Below are positions 47,391-56,824 of a DNA stretch of 58,267 bases, one piece after another. Source of the stretch: Alphaproteobacteria bacterium (GTDB lineage: Bacteria; Pseudomonadota; Alphaproteobacteria; Caulobacterales; Caulobacteraceae). The translations under genes were made by a program, and so were the position numbers. Position 1 is the first letter of the stretch. Each line of letters begins with the position of its first letter. The stretch is from NCBI GenBank assembly GCA_018820275.1, contig JAHJOO010000064.1, positions 1 through 58,267 of the forward strand. The letters run 5' to 3'. Under the pieces are notes generated by a model. The model did not search any database. It was not told the origin of the DNA and worked only from the letters and a program-made list of their open reading frames with translations.

Positions 47391-47528
47391 ATGCGCAAGC
47401 TGTTCGTCATTCTGAGCGCCGCCGCCGCCCTGACCACGGCCGCGTGCAACACCGTCGCCGGCGTGGGCCGCGACACCTCCGCCGCCGGGGAGGCCGTCAC
47501 CGACGCCGCCCAGGACGCCGCGGACTAA
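47391..47528 (+). CDS. Entericidin-like small lipoprotein, 45 aa
   Basis: A 45-residue membrane lipoprotein of the entericidin A/B family. The signal MRKLFVILSAAAALTTAAC ends in a TAAC lipobox, and the short mature part (NTVAGVGRDTSAAGEAVTDA) is the family's amphipathic tail. AGGAG lies upstream of ATG 47391. It has its own EcfG promoter, so it is a direct output of the stress sigma factor encoded next door. In enterobacteria entericidins are tied to stationary-phase lysis; the role in alphaproteobacteria is not settled. Confidence 0.85.
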   Translation: MRKLFVILSAAAALTTAACNTVAGVGRDTSAAGEAVTDAAQDAAD

Positions 47529-47607
47529 GTCACGGGCGCGGCCTTCCCCCGGGGCCGCGACCGACCGCGCACGCCGGTCCCCCCACGGCCGTGACGCGAA
47601 GGCGAGG

Positions 47608-47631
47608 CCCCGCCGGCCCCAATCGGCGGGG
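47608..47631. terminator. GC-rich hairpin after the entericidin-like gene
   Basis: CCCCGCCG (47608-47615) pairs with CGGCGGGG (47624-47631), loop GCCCCAAT. There is no T-run. It lies 80 bases after the lipoprotein gene and about 100 before the transporter gene. Confidence 0.4.
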
Positions 47632-47729
47632 TCTCCGCAATTCCGGCTTCCCCCGCTCGGCGCCCCCTTCTAACCTCGGCGGCGGCCGGGCCCGCCAAGA
47701 GGCCCGCCGGAGGAAACGACGAGGGGGCC

Positions 47730-49397
47730 ATGACCGACAACGCCGCAACGTCCGCCAAGGACGATCCCCGAACCCTGCGCACCGTGGTGGCCGCCTCGGC
47801 CGCCGGCACGGCGTTCGAGTGGTACGACTTCTTCATCTTCGGCTCGCTGACGGCCGTCATCGCGCGGCATTTCTATGCCGACGTCAGCGAGGCCACCGGC
47901 TACATCCTCGCCCTCCTGACCTTCGGCGTCGGCTTCGTGGTGAGGCCTTTGGGGGCCCTGGTGTTCGGCTGGTTCGGCGACCGGACCGGGCGCAAGAAGA
48001 CCTTCCTGGTCACCATCACCCTGATGGGCGTCGCCACCGTCGCGATCGGCCTGCTGCCCGACTATGACCAGATCGGCCTCGCCGCGCCGGTCCTGCTCAT
48101 CCTCATGCGCATTCTCCAGGGCTTCGCCCTGGGCGGGGAGTACGGCGGGGCGGCGATCTACGTGGCCGAGCACGCGCCGGCGAGGAAGCGCGGTCTGCTG
48201 ACCGGCTGGATCCAGACCACCGCGGCGCTGGGGCTGATCGGGGCCCTGTCGGTAATCCTGATCACCCGCGCGATCGTGGGGGCCGAGGCCTTCGACGAAT
48301 GGGGCTGGCGCATCCCCTTCCTGCTGTCGGCCCTGCTGCTGGCGGTGTCGCTGTGGATCCGCATGAAGCTGGATGAAAGCCCGGCCTATGAACGGATGAA
48401 GGCCGAGGCGGGCGAGAAGCGCGCGCCCTATGTCGAGAGCTTCCTGCGCTGGAAGAACGGCCGCTTCGTGCTGATCGCCCTGTTCGGCATCATGATCGCC
48501 CAGGGGGCGGTCTGGTACTGCGGCTATTTCTACGCCCGCTTCTTCATGGAGCGGGTGCTGAAGGTCGAGGTGAACACGGTCGACCAGCTGATGCTGGCGG
48601 TGACGGCCCTGTCGGCCTTCCTCTATGTCTTCTTCGCGTGGCTGTCGGACAGGGTGGGGCGCAAACCCGTCATGCTGTTCGGCATGATCCTGGCGCTGGT
48701 GGCCTATTTCCCCGGGTTCCAGGCCCTGACCCGGGCGGCCAATCCGGCCCTGGCGGAGGCCCAGGCCACGGCGCCGGTGACGGTCGTGGCCGACCCGGCG
48801 ACCTGCGCCGTCCAGTTCGATCCGGTGGGCAAGACGGCGTTCGCGTCCTCATGCGACATCGCCAAGAACGTCCTGTCCAATGCGGGCATCAGCTACGCCA
48901 ACGAAGCCGCCGCGCCCGGAACCCTGGCCGTCGTGCGGGTCGGCGCGGCGACGGTTCCCTCGGTCGAGGGCGAGGGGATGGATCCGGCCGCCCTGAAGGC
49001 CGCGCGGACGGACGTGGAGGGCCGCATCAAGGGGGCCCTGGTCGCCGCCGGCTATCCCGAGCGCGCCGATCCCGCGCGCACCAACCTGCCGGCCGTGTTC
49101 GGCATCCTGATGATCTTCATCGTCGCCGCGACGGCGCTGTACGGGCCGCAGGCGGCCGCCCTGGTCGAGCTGTTTCCGACGCGGGTCCGCTACACGGCGA
49201 TGAGCCTGCCCTATCACGTCGGCACCGGCTGGGTGGGCGGCCTGTTGCCGGCCGCCAGCTTCGCCCTGGTGGCCTGGTCGGGGAACATCTACTTCGGCCT
49301 GTGGTATTCGGTGGCTTTCACCGGGCTGGCGGTGCTCGTGGCCCTGATCTGGCTGCCCGAGACCAAGGGTCGCGATCTGGACACCATCGGCCGCTGA
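47730..49397 (+). CDS. MFS transporter, metabolite:H+ symporter (MHS) family, with a large loop insertion
   Basis: A 555-residue inner-membrane transporter. GTAFEWYDFFIFGS, the loop motif GWFGDRTGRKKTF, RILQGFALGGEYGGA and LFPTRVRYTAMSLPYHVG identify the MHS branch of the major facilitator superfamily (proline/betaine, dicarboxylate or shikimate symporters). Residues about 335-450 form a hydrophilic insertion between late helices with two cysteines (359 and 375), which could form a disulfide outside the membrane. Most MHS proteins are 420-450 residues. gabD follows 33 bases downstream and may share the transcript. Confidence 0.88.
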   Translation: MTDNAATSAKDDPRTLRTVVAASAAGTAFEWYDFFIFGSLTAVIARHFYADVSEATGYILALLTFGVGFVVRPLGALVFGWFGDRTGRKKTFLVTITLMGVATVAIGLLPDYDQIGLAAPVLLILMRILQGFALGGEYGGAAIYVAEHAPARKRGLLTGWIQTTAALGLIGALSVILITRAIVGAEAFDEWGWRIPFLLSALLLAVSLWIRMKLDESPAYERMKAEAGEKRAPYVESFLRWKNGRFVLIALFGIMIAQGAVWYCGYFYARFFMERVLKVEVNTVDQLMLAVTALSAFLYVFFAWLSDRVGRKPVMLFGMILALVAYFPGFQALTRAANPALAEAQATAPVTVVADPATCAVQFDPVGKTAFASSCDIAKNVLSNAGISYANEAAAPGTLAVVRVGAATVPSVEGEGMDPAALKAARTDVEGRIKGALVAAGYPERADPARTNLPAVFGILMIFIVAATALYGPQAAALVELFPTRVRYTAMSLPYHVGTGWVGGLLPAASFALVAWSGNIYFGLWYSVAFTGLAVLVALIWLPETKGRDLDTIGR

Positions 49398-49430
49398 GGC
49401 GTTATGGCGTCTCCACCGCAGGAGACGCCC

Positions 49431-50879
49431 ATGACCTCGCCCCGTAACGCCGGATTGAAGCTGCTGCGCGAGCACGCCCTGATCGCGGGCCAGCCGGTGA
49501 CGGGCCCCGCGCGCATCGCCGTCGACGACCCCGCGACCGGCGAGGTGATCGGCCACGTGCCCGACCTCGGGTCGGCCGAGACGGAGCGGGCCATCGCCGC
49601 CGCCGCCGACGCCTTCCCCGACTGGTCGCGATCGGATCCCCACGCCCGGGCGAAGGTCCTGCGCGACTGGGCCGCGCTGGTCGACGAGAACGCCGACGGC
49701 CTCGCCGCCCTGATGGCGCTGGAGAACGGCAAGCCCTTCGCCGAGGCGAAAGGCGAGGTCGCCTACGCCAACGGCTTCCTGAAATGGTTCGCCGGTGAGG
49801 CCGAGCGGCTGCTGGGCGAGACCCAGGACACGCCGCTGGGCCACCTGATCCTGACCTTCCGCCAGGCGGTCGGCCCCTGCGCCCTGATCACGCCGTGGAA
49901 CTTCCCCGCGGCCATGCTGACGCGCAAGCTGGGCCCGGCCCTCGCGGCCGGCTGCACGGCGGTGGTCAAGCCGGCCAGCCAGACGCCCTTCACGGCCATT
50001 GCCCTGGCCGAGCTGGCGGACCGGGCGGGCCTGCCCAAGGGGGTGCTGAACGTGGTCACCGGCGACGCGGCGACCATCGGCGGCGTGCTGACGTCATCGC
50101 CCCTGATCCGCAAGCTGTCGTTCACCGGCTCCACCCCCGTCGGGCGCAAGCTCGCTGAGCAATGCGCGCCGACGCTGAAGCGCGTGTCGATGGAGCTGGG
50201 CGGGGCCGCCCCCCTGATCGTCTTCGCCGACGCCGACCTCGAGCAGGCCGCCGAGGAGACGGTGAAGGGCAAGTTCCGCAATGCCGGCCAGACCTGCGTC
50301 TGCCCCAACCGGGTCTACGTCGAGGCCTCGGTGGCCGGGGACTACGCCCGCATCCTCGCCGGAAAGGTCGCCGCCCTGAAGGTCGGCGGTGCCTTCGAGG
50401 ACGGGGTCAAGGTCGGCCCCCTGATCGAGGACAAGGCGCTGGACAAGGTCGAGGCGCATCTGGCGACCCTGAAAAAGGACGGGGCCGAGGTCCTGACCGG
50501 CGGCGGGCGGCACGACCTCGGCGGCCGTTTCTTCCAGCCGACGGTGACGCTGGGCGGCGACGACGCCCTGTTCCGCGAGGAGGAGACCTTCGGCCCGCTG
50601 GTCCCCGTCTTCCCCTTCGACAGCGAGGACGAGGTCGTCGACAAGGCCAACGACAGCCCCTTCGGCCTGGCCTCCTACCTGTTCACCCGCGACCTGGACC
50701 GCGCCCTGCGCATCGGACGGCGGATCGAGGCGGGCATGTGCGGCGTCAACACCGGCCTGATCTCGACGCCCGTCGCGCCGTTCGGCGGGGTCAAGCAGTC
50801 CGGCTACGGCCGCGAGGGCTCGGTCCACGGCATCGACGAATACGTGGACGTCAAGGCCGTGACTCTGGCGCTGAGGTAG
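49431..50879 (+). CDS. gabD: Succinate-semialdehyde dehydrogenase family enzyme
   Basis: A 482-residue NAD(P)-dependent aldehyde dehydrogenase. The Asn/active core TPWNFPAAMLTRK, the general base ELGGAAP and the nucleophile Cys in NAGQTCVCPNR are all present, as is the C-terminal VAPFGGVKQSGYGREGS. The layout best matches succinate-semialdehyde/glutarate-semialdehyde dehydrogenase. AGGAG lies upstream of ATG 49431. With the MHS transporter upstream, uptake and oxidation of a 4- or 5-carbon acid is plausible, but this is inference. Confidence 0.9.
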   Translation: MTSPRNAGLKLLREHALIAGQPVTGPARIAVDDPATGEVIGHVPDLGSAETERAIAAAADAFPDWSRSDPHARAKVLRDWAALVDENADGLAALMALENGKPFAEAKGEVAYANGFLKWFAGEAERLLGETQDTPLGHLILTFRQAVGPCALITPWNFPAAMLTRKLGPALAAGCTAVVKPASQTPFTAIALAELADRAGLPKGVLNVVTGDAATIGGVLTSSPLIRKLSFTGSTPVGRKLAEQCAPTLKRVSMELGGAAPLIVFADADLEQAAEETVKGKFRNAGQTCVCPNRVYVEASVAGDYARILAGKVAALKVGGAFEDGVKVGPLIEDKALDKVEAHLATLKKDGAEVLTGGGRHDLGGRFFQPTVTLGGDDALFREEETFGPLVPVFPFDSEDEVVDKANDSPFGLASYLFTRDLDRALRIGRRIEAGMCGVNTGLISTPVAPFGGVKQSGYGREGSVHGIDEYVDVKAVTLALR

Positions 50880-50882
50880 GGG

Positions 50883-51311
50883 TCAGATCTTTTCGAGGGC
50901 CGCGATGAAGGCCTGGACTTCGTCGTTCATCAGGTCGTTTCCCGACCACCAGAAGCGGTTCAGGGCTTCCTGGTTTCTGGCCACCCAGGCCATGACCAGC
51001 GGGGCCATGCGGACGAAGGTCTTCTCATCGAAGTCCTCCGACCGTGCGACCACCCGAGGCTCGGACGCTACCGCCACGGAGAAGCTCGGTTGATGCCGGC
51101 CCGGCCTGGCGAAGTATTTGACACGCGGGCCGTGCCGACCCATCACGGTCGAGATCATGATGACCCCGGGGACGCCGGTGTCCTTCTCGCCGAGGTTCGC
51201 CATCTCGAGCACATCCTCGTCGCCCATCGCCAGCAACTCCTCGTCCAGAGTCGGCTCGCGATCCATCCAGACGGCGGGAGTTTCCGAAATGCCCATGACG
51301 CGATGATCCAC
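50883..51311 (-). CDS. Hypothetical protein, 142 aa
   Basis: I do not recognise this protein. It has an acidic N-terminus (DREPTLDEELLAMGDEDVLEMANLGEKDTG), a beta-rich middle (VIMISTVMGRHGPRVKYFARPG) and an end (LNRFWWSGNDLMNDEVQAFIAALEKI) that recalls small proteins binding a partner through a Trp-rich helix. No signal or membrane segment. GTG 51311 or ATG 51296 may be the start; neither has a ribosome site. It is convergent with gabD. Base composition is a little less GC-rich than its neighbours. Confidence 0.65.
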   Translation of the reverse strand: MDHRVMGISETPAVWMDREPTLDEELLAMGDEDVLEMANLGEKDTGVPGVIMISTVMGRHGPRVKYFARPGRHQPSFSVAVASEPRVVARSEDFDEKTFVRMAPLVMAWVARNQEALNRFWWSGNDLMNDEVQAFIAALEKI

Positions 51312-51327
51312 GCAACGAATGGTTGGG

Positions 51328-51804
51328 TCAAACAGGTAGCGCGCCCCTCTTTACCACGGTCCGCATCGCCACGCTGGAGCTGACCCGCGTCACGCCGGGG
51401 ATCCGCGTCAGTTCGCGCGCGTGGATGCGCTCCAGGTCGTCCACGTCGCGGCACACCATACGCAGCAGATAGTCGGACGATCCCGTCATCAGGTGGCACT
51501 CCACCACCTCGGGCACGGTGGCGATGGCGGTCTCGAAGGCGGTCAGGGCGCTCTCGGCCTGGCTGGCGAGCGTCACCGTCACGAACACGGAGAGCGGCAG
51601 GCCGACGGCGCGTTCGTTGATGATGGCGGCGTAGCGGCTGATGACGCCTTCGGTCTCCAGCGCGCGCAGGCGGCGCAGGCAGGCGCTTTCCGACAGGTTC
51701 ACCGCCCGCGCCAGATCGGCGTTGGTCATGCGCCCGTCGGCCTGCAGGGCGCGGAGCATGCGCCGGTCGGTCTCGTCCAGGGTAACGGCAGATACGGTCT
51801 TCAT
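51328..51804 (-). CDS. Lrp/AsnC-family transcriptional regulator
   Basis: A 158-residue regulator. An N-terminal helix-turn-helix (LDETDRRMLRALQADGR, NADLARAVNLSESACLRRLRALE) is joined to an RAM effector domain (VFVTVTLA, VVECHLMTGSSDYLLRM). It is divergent from alanine dehydrogenase across 146 bases, the usual place for an alanine-responsive Lrp-type activator (AldR) that controls ald; this is inferred from position. Effector is probably an amino acid. Confidence 0.92.
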   Translation of the reverse strand: MKTVSAVTLDETDRRMLRALQADGRMTNADLARAVNLSESACLRRLRALETEGVISRYAAIINERAVGLPLSVFVTVTLASQAESALTAFETAIATVPEVVECHLMTGSSDYLLRMVCRDVDDLERIHARELTRIPGVTRVSSSVAMRTVVKRGALPV

Positions 51805-51950
51805 CGGCGGCCCTATTCGCAGATTCTGTGACTTTACGCCGTTCAGTCAGCGAAAAGAACAGGAACCTGCCGCCGCACCGTCGCTAGATTGCGGGCCGAC
51901 GCGAGCCGCCCGTCGAAGGCGGCCGCCCCATCCAGACGAGGAAATCCCAG

Positions 51951-53063
51951 ATGCGCGTCGGCGTCCCCAAGGAGATCAAGAAGAACGAGCACCGCATCGG
52001 CCTGACGCCGACCGCCGTGCGCGAGTACGTGGCCCATGGCCACGACGTGACGGTCGAGGCCGGTGCCGGTCTGGGCGCGGGTTTCACCGACGCCGACTAC
52101 AAGAAGGCCGGGGCGAAACTGGCCACCTCGGCCGCCGAGATCTTCGCCGGCTCCGACATGATCGTGAAGGTCAAGGAGCCCCAGAAGGTCGAGTGGGAGA
52201 TGCTGAAGACGGACCAGATCCTCTTCACCTACCTGCACCTCGCGCCCGATCCGGAGCAGACCAAGGGGCTGATGGCCTCGGGCTGCGCCGCGGTGGCCTA
52301 TGAGACCGTGACCGACGTGCGCGGCGGCCTGCCCCTGCTGGCCCCGATGTCCGAGGTCGCCGGCCGCATCGCCGTCTTCTCGGCCGCCGAGACCCTGCTG
52401 AAGCACAACGGCGGCATGGGGCTGCTGTTCTGCGGCGTGCCCGGCGTGGCTCCGGCGCGCGTGCTGGTGCTGGGCGGCGGCGTCGTCGGCCTGAACGCGG
52501 CGCGCATGGCCATGGGCCTGGGCGCCGAGGTGGTGGTGCTGGAACGCTCCATCCCGCGCATGGCCTACATCGACGAGGTCACCAACGGCCGCGTGACGAC
52601 GCGCTATTCCTCGATCGGCGCGATCGAGGAGGAGCTGGTCAAGGCCGACGTCATCATCGGCGCCGTGCTGGTCCCGGGCGCCGAGGCCCCCAAGCTGATC
52701 AAGCGCGAGCACCTGAAGCAGATGAAGCCGGGCTCGGTGCTGGTCGACGTGGCCATCGACCAGGGCGGCTGTTTCGAAACCTCGAAGCCGACCACCCACG
52801 AGGACCCGACCTATGTCGTCGACGGCGTCGTCCACTACTGCGTGGCCAACATGCCCGGCGCCGCCCCGCGCACCTCGTCGGAAGCCCTGAACAACGCCAC
52901 CCTGCCCTTCGGCCTGGCGCTGGCGGACAAGGGTCTGGACGCGCTGAAGGACAATCCGCACCTGGCGCGCGGCCTCAATGTCCTGAACGGCGAGCTGACC
53001 TATCCGGCGGTCGGCGAGGCGCTGGGGCTGACGTGGAGCGACCCCTACGGCGTGTGGGGGTGA
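51951..53063 (+). CDS. ald: Alanine dehydrogenase
   Basis: A 370-residue NAD-dependent enzyme interconverting L-alanine and pyruvate plus ammonia. It opens MRVGVPKEIKKNEHRIGLTP with the pyruvate-binding Arg and Lys, has KVKEPQ (catalytic Lys), AGRIAVFSAAE, the Rossmann motif VLGGGVVGLNAARMA and the signature MKPGSVLVDVAIDQGGCFETS. The length matches the family. It is probably controlled by the divergent Lrp-type gene. Confidence 0.97.
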   Translation: MRVGVPKEIKKNEHRIGLTPTAVREYVAHGHDVTVEAGAGLGAGFTDADYKKAGAKLATSAAEIFAGSDMIVKVKEPQKVEWEMLKTDQILFTYLHLAPDPEQTKGLMASGCAAVAYETVTDVRGGLPLLAPMSEVAGRIAVFSAAETLLKHNGGMGLLFCGVPGVAPARVLVLGGGVVGLNAARMAMGLGAEVVVLERSIPRMAYIDEVTNGRVTTRYSSIGAIEEELVKADVIIGAVLVPGAEAPKLIKREHLKQMKPGSVLVDVAIDQGGCFETSKPTTHEDPTYVVDGVVHYCVANMPGAAPRTSSEALNNATLPFGLALADKGLDALKDNPHLARGLNVLNGELTYPAVGEALGLTWSDPYGVWG

Positions 53064-53069
53064 TCGCCG

Positions 53070-53714
53070 TCAGGCGGTGACCGAGACGCGGGGGCCGGCG
53101 CCGGCCCGGGCCGGCTCCCGCTCCAGCTCGGCCTGATCGCGGTCGAAGGCGCGCCAGTCCGCTTCGGACGGCGCGCGGAACGACGTCGTTGCCTCGCCCC
53201 GGATGTCGTCGCGGGCCTTCTTCAGGGCGGCGAGGAACCGGCGAATCTCGTCGAAAACGCCCTTGTCGCCCGTCATGTCGGCCTGCATGTCGGCGAGGCG
53301 GTCCAGTTCGTCGTCGGCGCGCCGGACCTGATCGTCGGCACCGGCGTCCGAGCCCGCCTCGCGTGCGGCCTCCACGCCCTCGACCCGGTGCTTCATCAGC
53401 GCCATGTCGGCGTCGGACACGTCGCGCCCGCCCGACTCCCTGAACGCCTTCGTCGCCGCCTTCAGCTCGCGCGCGATCTCGCCGGCGAGCTTGAGCGCCG
53501 AGCGCGGATCGATCTTCACCATCAGCTTCAGCGCCTCGACCTTGGCCCTCACGAAGTCGAGGCGGCGGGCGGCCATGTCGCGCGCCCGTTCCTTCGCGGA
53601 CGGCACGGTCAGCAGGGGCGTGGCGGGCGCGGCGTCGCGCTCCGGCCCCGGCGCGGCGCCGACCCGGGACGGCAGCGTTGGTCCCGCGTTCGGCGGGCGG
53701 ATGATCGAGATCAT
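53070..53714 (-). CDS. Conserved-looking hypothetical protein, 214 aa, coiled coil
   Basis: I do not recognise a function. It begins MISIIRPPNAGPTLPSRVG, then a disordered Ala/Pro stretch, then a long helical region (residues about 55-165, e.g. AARRLDFVRAKVEALKLMV and GEIARELKAATKAFRE) likely to form a coiled coil. The C-terminus is charged and polar. No signal is seen. ATG 53714 has GGGGAT upstream. It is convergent with ald, with six bases between stops. Similar short sets occur as cytoplasmic hypotheticals in alphaproteobacteria. Confidence 0.7.
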   Translation of the reverse strand: MISIIRPPNAGPTLPSRVGAAPGPERDAAPATPLLTVPSAKERARDMAARRLDFVRAKVEALKLMVKIDPRSALKLAGEIARELKAATKAFRESGGRDVSDADMALMKHRVEGVEAAREAGSDAGADDQVRRADDELDRLADMQADMTGDKGVFDEIRRFLAALKKARDDIRGEATTSFRAPSEADWRAFDRDQAELEREPARAGAGPRVSVTA

Positions 53715-53860
53715 TCTGATCCCCTGGAGTTTCACCGACCGACGTTGCCCGGCCGTGCTTAAGGAAGCCTTTCCCGCCGCATCCCGCGCGCCTGTTTCTC
53801 GCCGCCCTTCTGCGGCATAAGCGCGGCTCAGGCAGCAAGCGACCGCGTCGCGAGCGGTAG

Positions 53861-54934
<1,074 letters not shown>

Positions 54935-54937
54935 GGG

Positions 54938-54961
54938 AACCGTCCCCCGGCGGGGACGGTT
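54938..54961 (+). terminator. Hairpin after obgE
   Basis: AACCGTCCCC (54938-54947) pairs perfectly with GGGGACGGTT (54952-54961), loop CGGC. It starts four bases after the obgE stop. There is no T-run, so it may be an attenuator or terminator. Confidence 0.5.
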
Positions 54962-54982
54962 GCCCCCGGGGAGGAGACTGCC

Positions 54983-55165
54983 ATGTCCAGACCCGACCAG
55001 ACCGCCGGCCGCAAGGCCAACGGGGCCATCCCGCCCGGCAAGCCGGACGCGTCGACCCCGGACCGGGACGTGTCGCGCACCGGCGAACGCGCGCGCCGGT
55101 CCGCCGGGCCGGACGGCCCCGACGCCACCGAGGTGGGCGACACGTTTAAACGGACGCCCGGCTGA
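54983..55165 (+). CDS. Small disordered protein, 60 aa
   Basis: A 60-residue, Pro/Gly/Arg-rich, hydrophilic protein (SRPDQTAGRKANGAIPPGKP...) with no signal or membrane segment; probably unstructured. GGGGAGGAG lies upstream of ATG 54983, a strong ribosome site. It sits between obgE and nadD in the same direction. GGAAC-N16-CGGT (54936-54960) is one base off the EcfG promoter pattern. I do not recognise a function. Confidence 0.55.
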   Translation: MSRPDQTAGRKANGAIPPGKPDASTPDRDVSRTGERARRSAGPDGPDATEVGDTFKRTPG

Positions 55166-55228
55166 GGTTACAGGCGGCGCCACCCGTGTTAGGGCACTTC
55201 TGAGCATAAGCCCGGACGCGCCCCTCCC

Positions 55229-55894
55229 TTGAGCTTCTTCCATGCCGGTCCCGCGCCCCGCGCCTTCGGTCCCCGCCCCGGGGCGCTGCGTGACGGCCTG
55301 AGCCTGGCCCCGGGCCAGCGCGTCGGCCTGTTCGGCGGCTCGTTCAATCCGGCCCACGATGGCCACGCCCACGTGGCGGAGACCGCGCGCTCGCGGCTGG
55401 GCCTCGACCGGGTGGTCTGGCTGGTCTCGCCCCAGAACCCGCTGAAGGACGCGCGCGAGACCGCCTCGCTCGGGACGCGCATGGCGTCGGCCCGGCGGTG
55501 GGCCAGGGGGCCGGCGATGATCGTCTCGGACTTCGAGACGCGCGCGGGCACCCACTGGACGGTCGACACCCTCCGCGCCCTGCAGGCCCGCCATCCCGGC
55601 GTGCAGTTCGTGTGGCTGATGGGGTCCGACAACCTCGCCTCCTTCGATCTGTGGCGGGGCTGGACGGACATCATGCGGATGATGCCGATGGCGGTGATCG
55701 CCCGCCCCGGCAGCCTGCTTGAAAGCCGGGCCGCCCCCGCCGCGCGGCGCTTCGCCTTCGCCCGGGTGCCGGCGGCCCAGGCCCGCCTGCTGCCGGGCAT
55801 GGCGGCCCCGGCCTGGACCTATCTGGCAGCGCCGCTGAACCCGCGGTCGTCGACCGCGCTCCGCGCAGCGGCGGGCGGGACGCCAAACTCATAA
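55229..55894 (+). CDS. nadD: Nicotinate-nucleotide adenylyltransferase
   Basis: A 221-residue NAD-biosynthesis enzyme. The nucleotidyltransferase signature GLFGGSFNPAHDGHAHVAE (HxGH) appears near residues 36-54, VWLMGSDNLASFDLWRGW in the middle, and the ISSTxxR-like end reads NPRSSTALRA. The N-terminal 30 residues are an extension over typical NadD. The start is a TTG at 55229 without a clear ribosome site, and a later start is possible. It sits in an order (nadD-rsfS-rlmH) conserved in many alphaproteobacteria, here interrupted by an ArsR/AHSA1 pair. Confidence 0.92.
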   Translation: MSFFHAGPAPRAFGPRPGALRDGLSLAPGQRVGLFGGSFNPAHDGHAHVAETARSRLGLDRVVWLVSPQNPLKDARETASLGTRMASARRWARGPAMIVSDFETRAGTHWTVDTLRALQARHPGVQFVWLMGSDNLASFDLWRGWTDIMRMMPMAVIARPGSLLESRAAPAARRFAFARVPAAQARLLPGMAAPAWTYLAAPLNPRSSTALRAAAGGTPNS

Positions 55895-55934
55895 CCGTTC
55901 GGCTATGGACAATTCCATAACCTTATGGTTATGG
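55890..55934 (+). promoter_or_regulatory. Two palindromic operator candidates before the ArsR-family gene
   Basis: CCATAACC-TTAT-GGTTATGG (55915-55934) is a perfect 8-base inverted repeat immediately upstream of the ArsR-type ATG (55942). A second, imperfect copy, CATAACC-GTTC-GGCTATG (55890-55907), overlaps the nadD stop. The pair probably forms the autoregulatory operator. Confidence 0.7.
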
Positions 55935-55941
55935 TTCAAGC

Positions 55942-56265
55942 ATGACCACCTCGCCCGACCTCCTGTTCCGCGCGCTGGGGGACCCCACCCGCCTGGCGCT
56001 CTTCGAACGTCTGTGCCGCGAGGGCGACCAGACGGTCGGGGCCCTGACGCTCGGCGCCGGCATCTCCCAGCCCGCGGTCAGCAAGCATCTGGCGGTGCTG
56101 AAGCGGGCCGGCCTGGTCTCCGACACACCGGGGGGGCGTGCCGTCCGCTACCGCGCCCGGGCGGAAGCCCTGGGGCCCCTGCTGGACTGGGCGGGCGACA
56201 TGGCCGGCTTCTGGGAGGCCCGGTTCGACGGCCTCGAAGACCTTCTCGAAAGGATGGACGAATGA
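55942..56265 (+). CDS. ArsR-family transcriptional regulator
   Basis: A 107-residue winged-helix repressor. The recognition region ISQPAVSKHLAVLKRAGLV and the wing GRAVRYRARAE are typical. It lacks the cysteine cluster of metal-sensing members, so it probably senses something else, as do ArsR proteins paired with AHSA1-type genes. Its stop overlaps the start of the AHSA1 gene (ATGA). It likely represses itself and its partner through the palindromes upstream. Confidence 0.9.
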   Translation: MTTSPDLLFRALGDPTRLALFERLCREGDQTVGALTLGAGISQPAVSKHLAVLKRAGLVSDTPGGRAVRYRARAEALGPLLDWAGDMAGFWEARFDGLEDLLERMDE

Positions 56266-56696
56266 CCGACGTCGCCGCGCAGGTGCGCACCGTCACGGTG
56301 GAGCGCGAGTTTCCCCACCCGCCCGCGAAGCTCTGGCGCGCCCTGACCCGGCCCGAGCTGATCGCCCGCTGGCTAATGGCCAACGATTTCCGGGCCGAGG
56401 TCGGCCACGACTTCCGGCTGACCGGCGAGTGGGGCGGGACGCTGGACTGCCGGGTGCTGACCGTCGACCCCGAGCGGGAGCTGGCCTACAGCTGGGACTT
56501 CGCCCACGACGATCCGGCCTTCGCGCTGAAGAGCGTCGTGACCTTCACCCTGACGCCCACGGAGACCGGCACGCGCCTGCGCATGGAGCAGGTCGGCTTC
56601 CGCCCGGACCAGAAGCAGGCGCTGGGCGGTGCCCGGCACGGCTGGGGGGCCTTCATGGACAGGCTGGACGCCGTTCTGGCCTCCGAGCCTGAATGA
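56262..56696 (+). CDS. SRPBCC/AHSA1-family protein
   Basis: A 144-residue ligand-binding fold protein: VEREFPHPPAKLWRALTRPELIARWLM opens the AHSA1-type domain, and GWGAFMDRLDAVLA ends it. Genes of this type are almost always coupled to an ArsR-family repressor, as here, with a four-base overlap. The ligand is unknown. The two genes are inserted between nadD and rsfS. Confidence 0.9.
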   Translation: MTDVAAQVRTVTVEREFPHPPAKLWRALTRPELIARWLMANDFRAEVGHDFRLTGEWGGTLDCRVLTVDPERELAYSWDFAHDDPAFALKSVVTFTLTPTETGTRLRMEQVGFRPDQKQALGGARHGWGAFMDRLDAVLASEPE

Positions 56697-56824
56697 GGCG
56701 AACCCCGCCGCTTTCCTTCGGCACCGCCGCCGCGCGGGCGAATCGGGCCGCCCGCAAGGCCGCGTGACGCTCCGGCCCGCGCGTGCTATGGTCCGGCTCA
56801 CGTCCACCTGACCGGAGCCCTAAG

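Noticed and set aside
54936..54960. EcfG promoter before the 60-aa gene
   Set aside because: The -10 reads CGGT rather than CGTT, and the bases are part of the perfect hairpin after obgE, which explains the resemblance.
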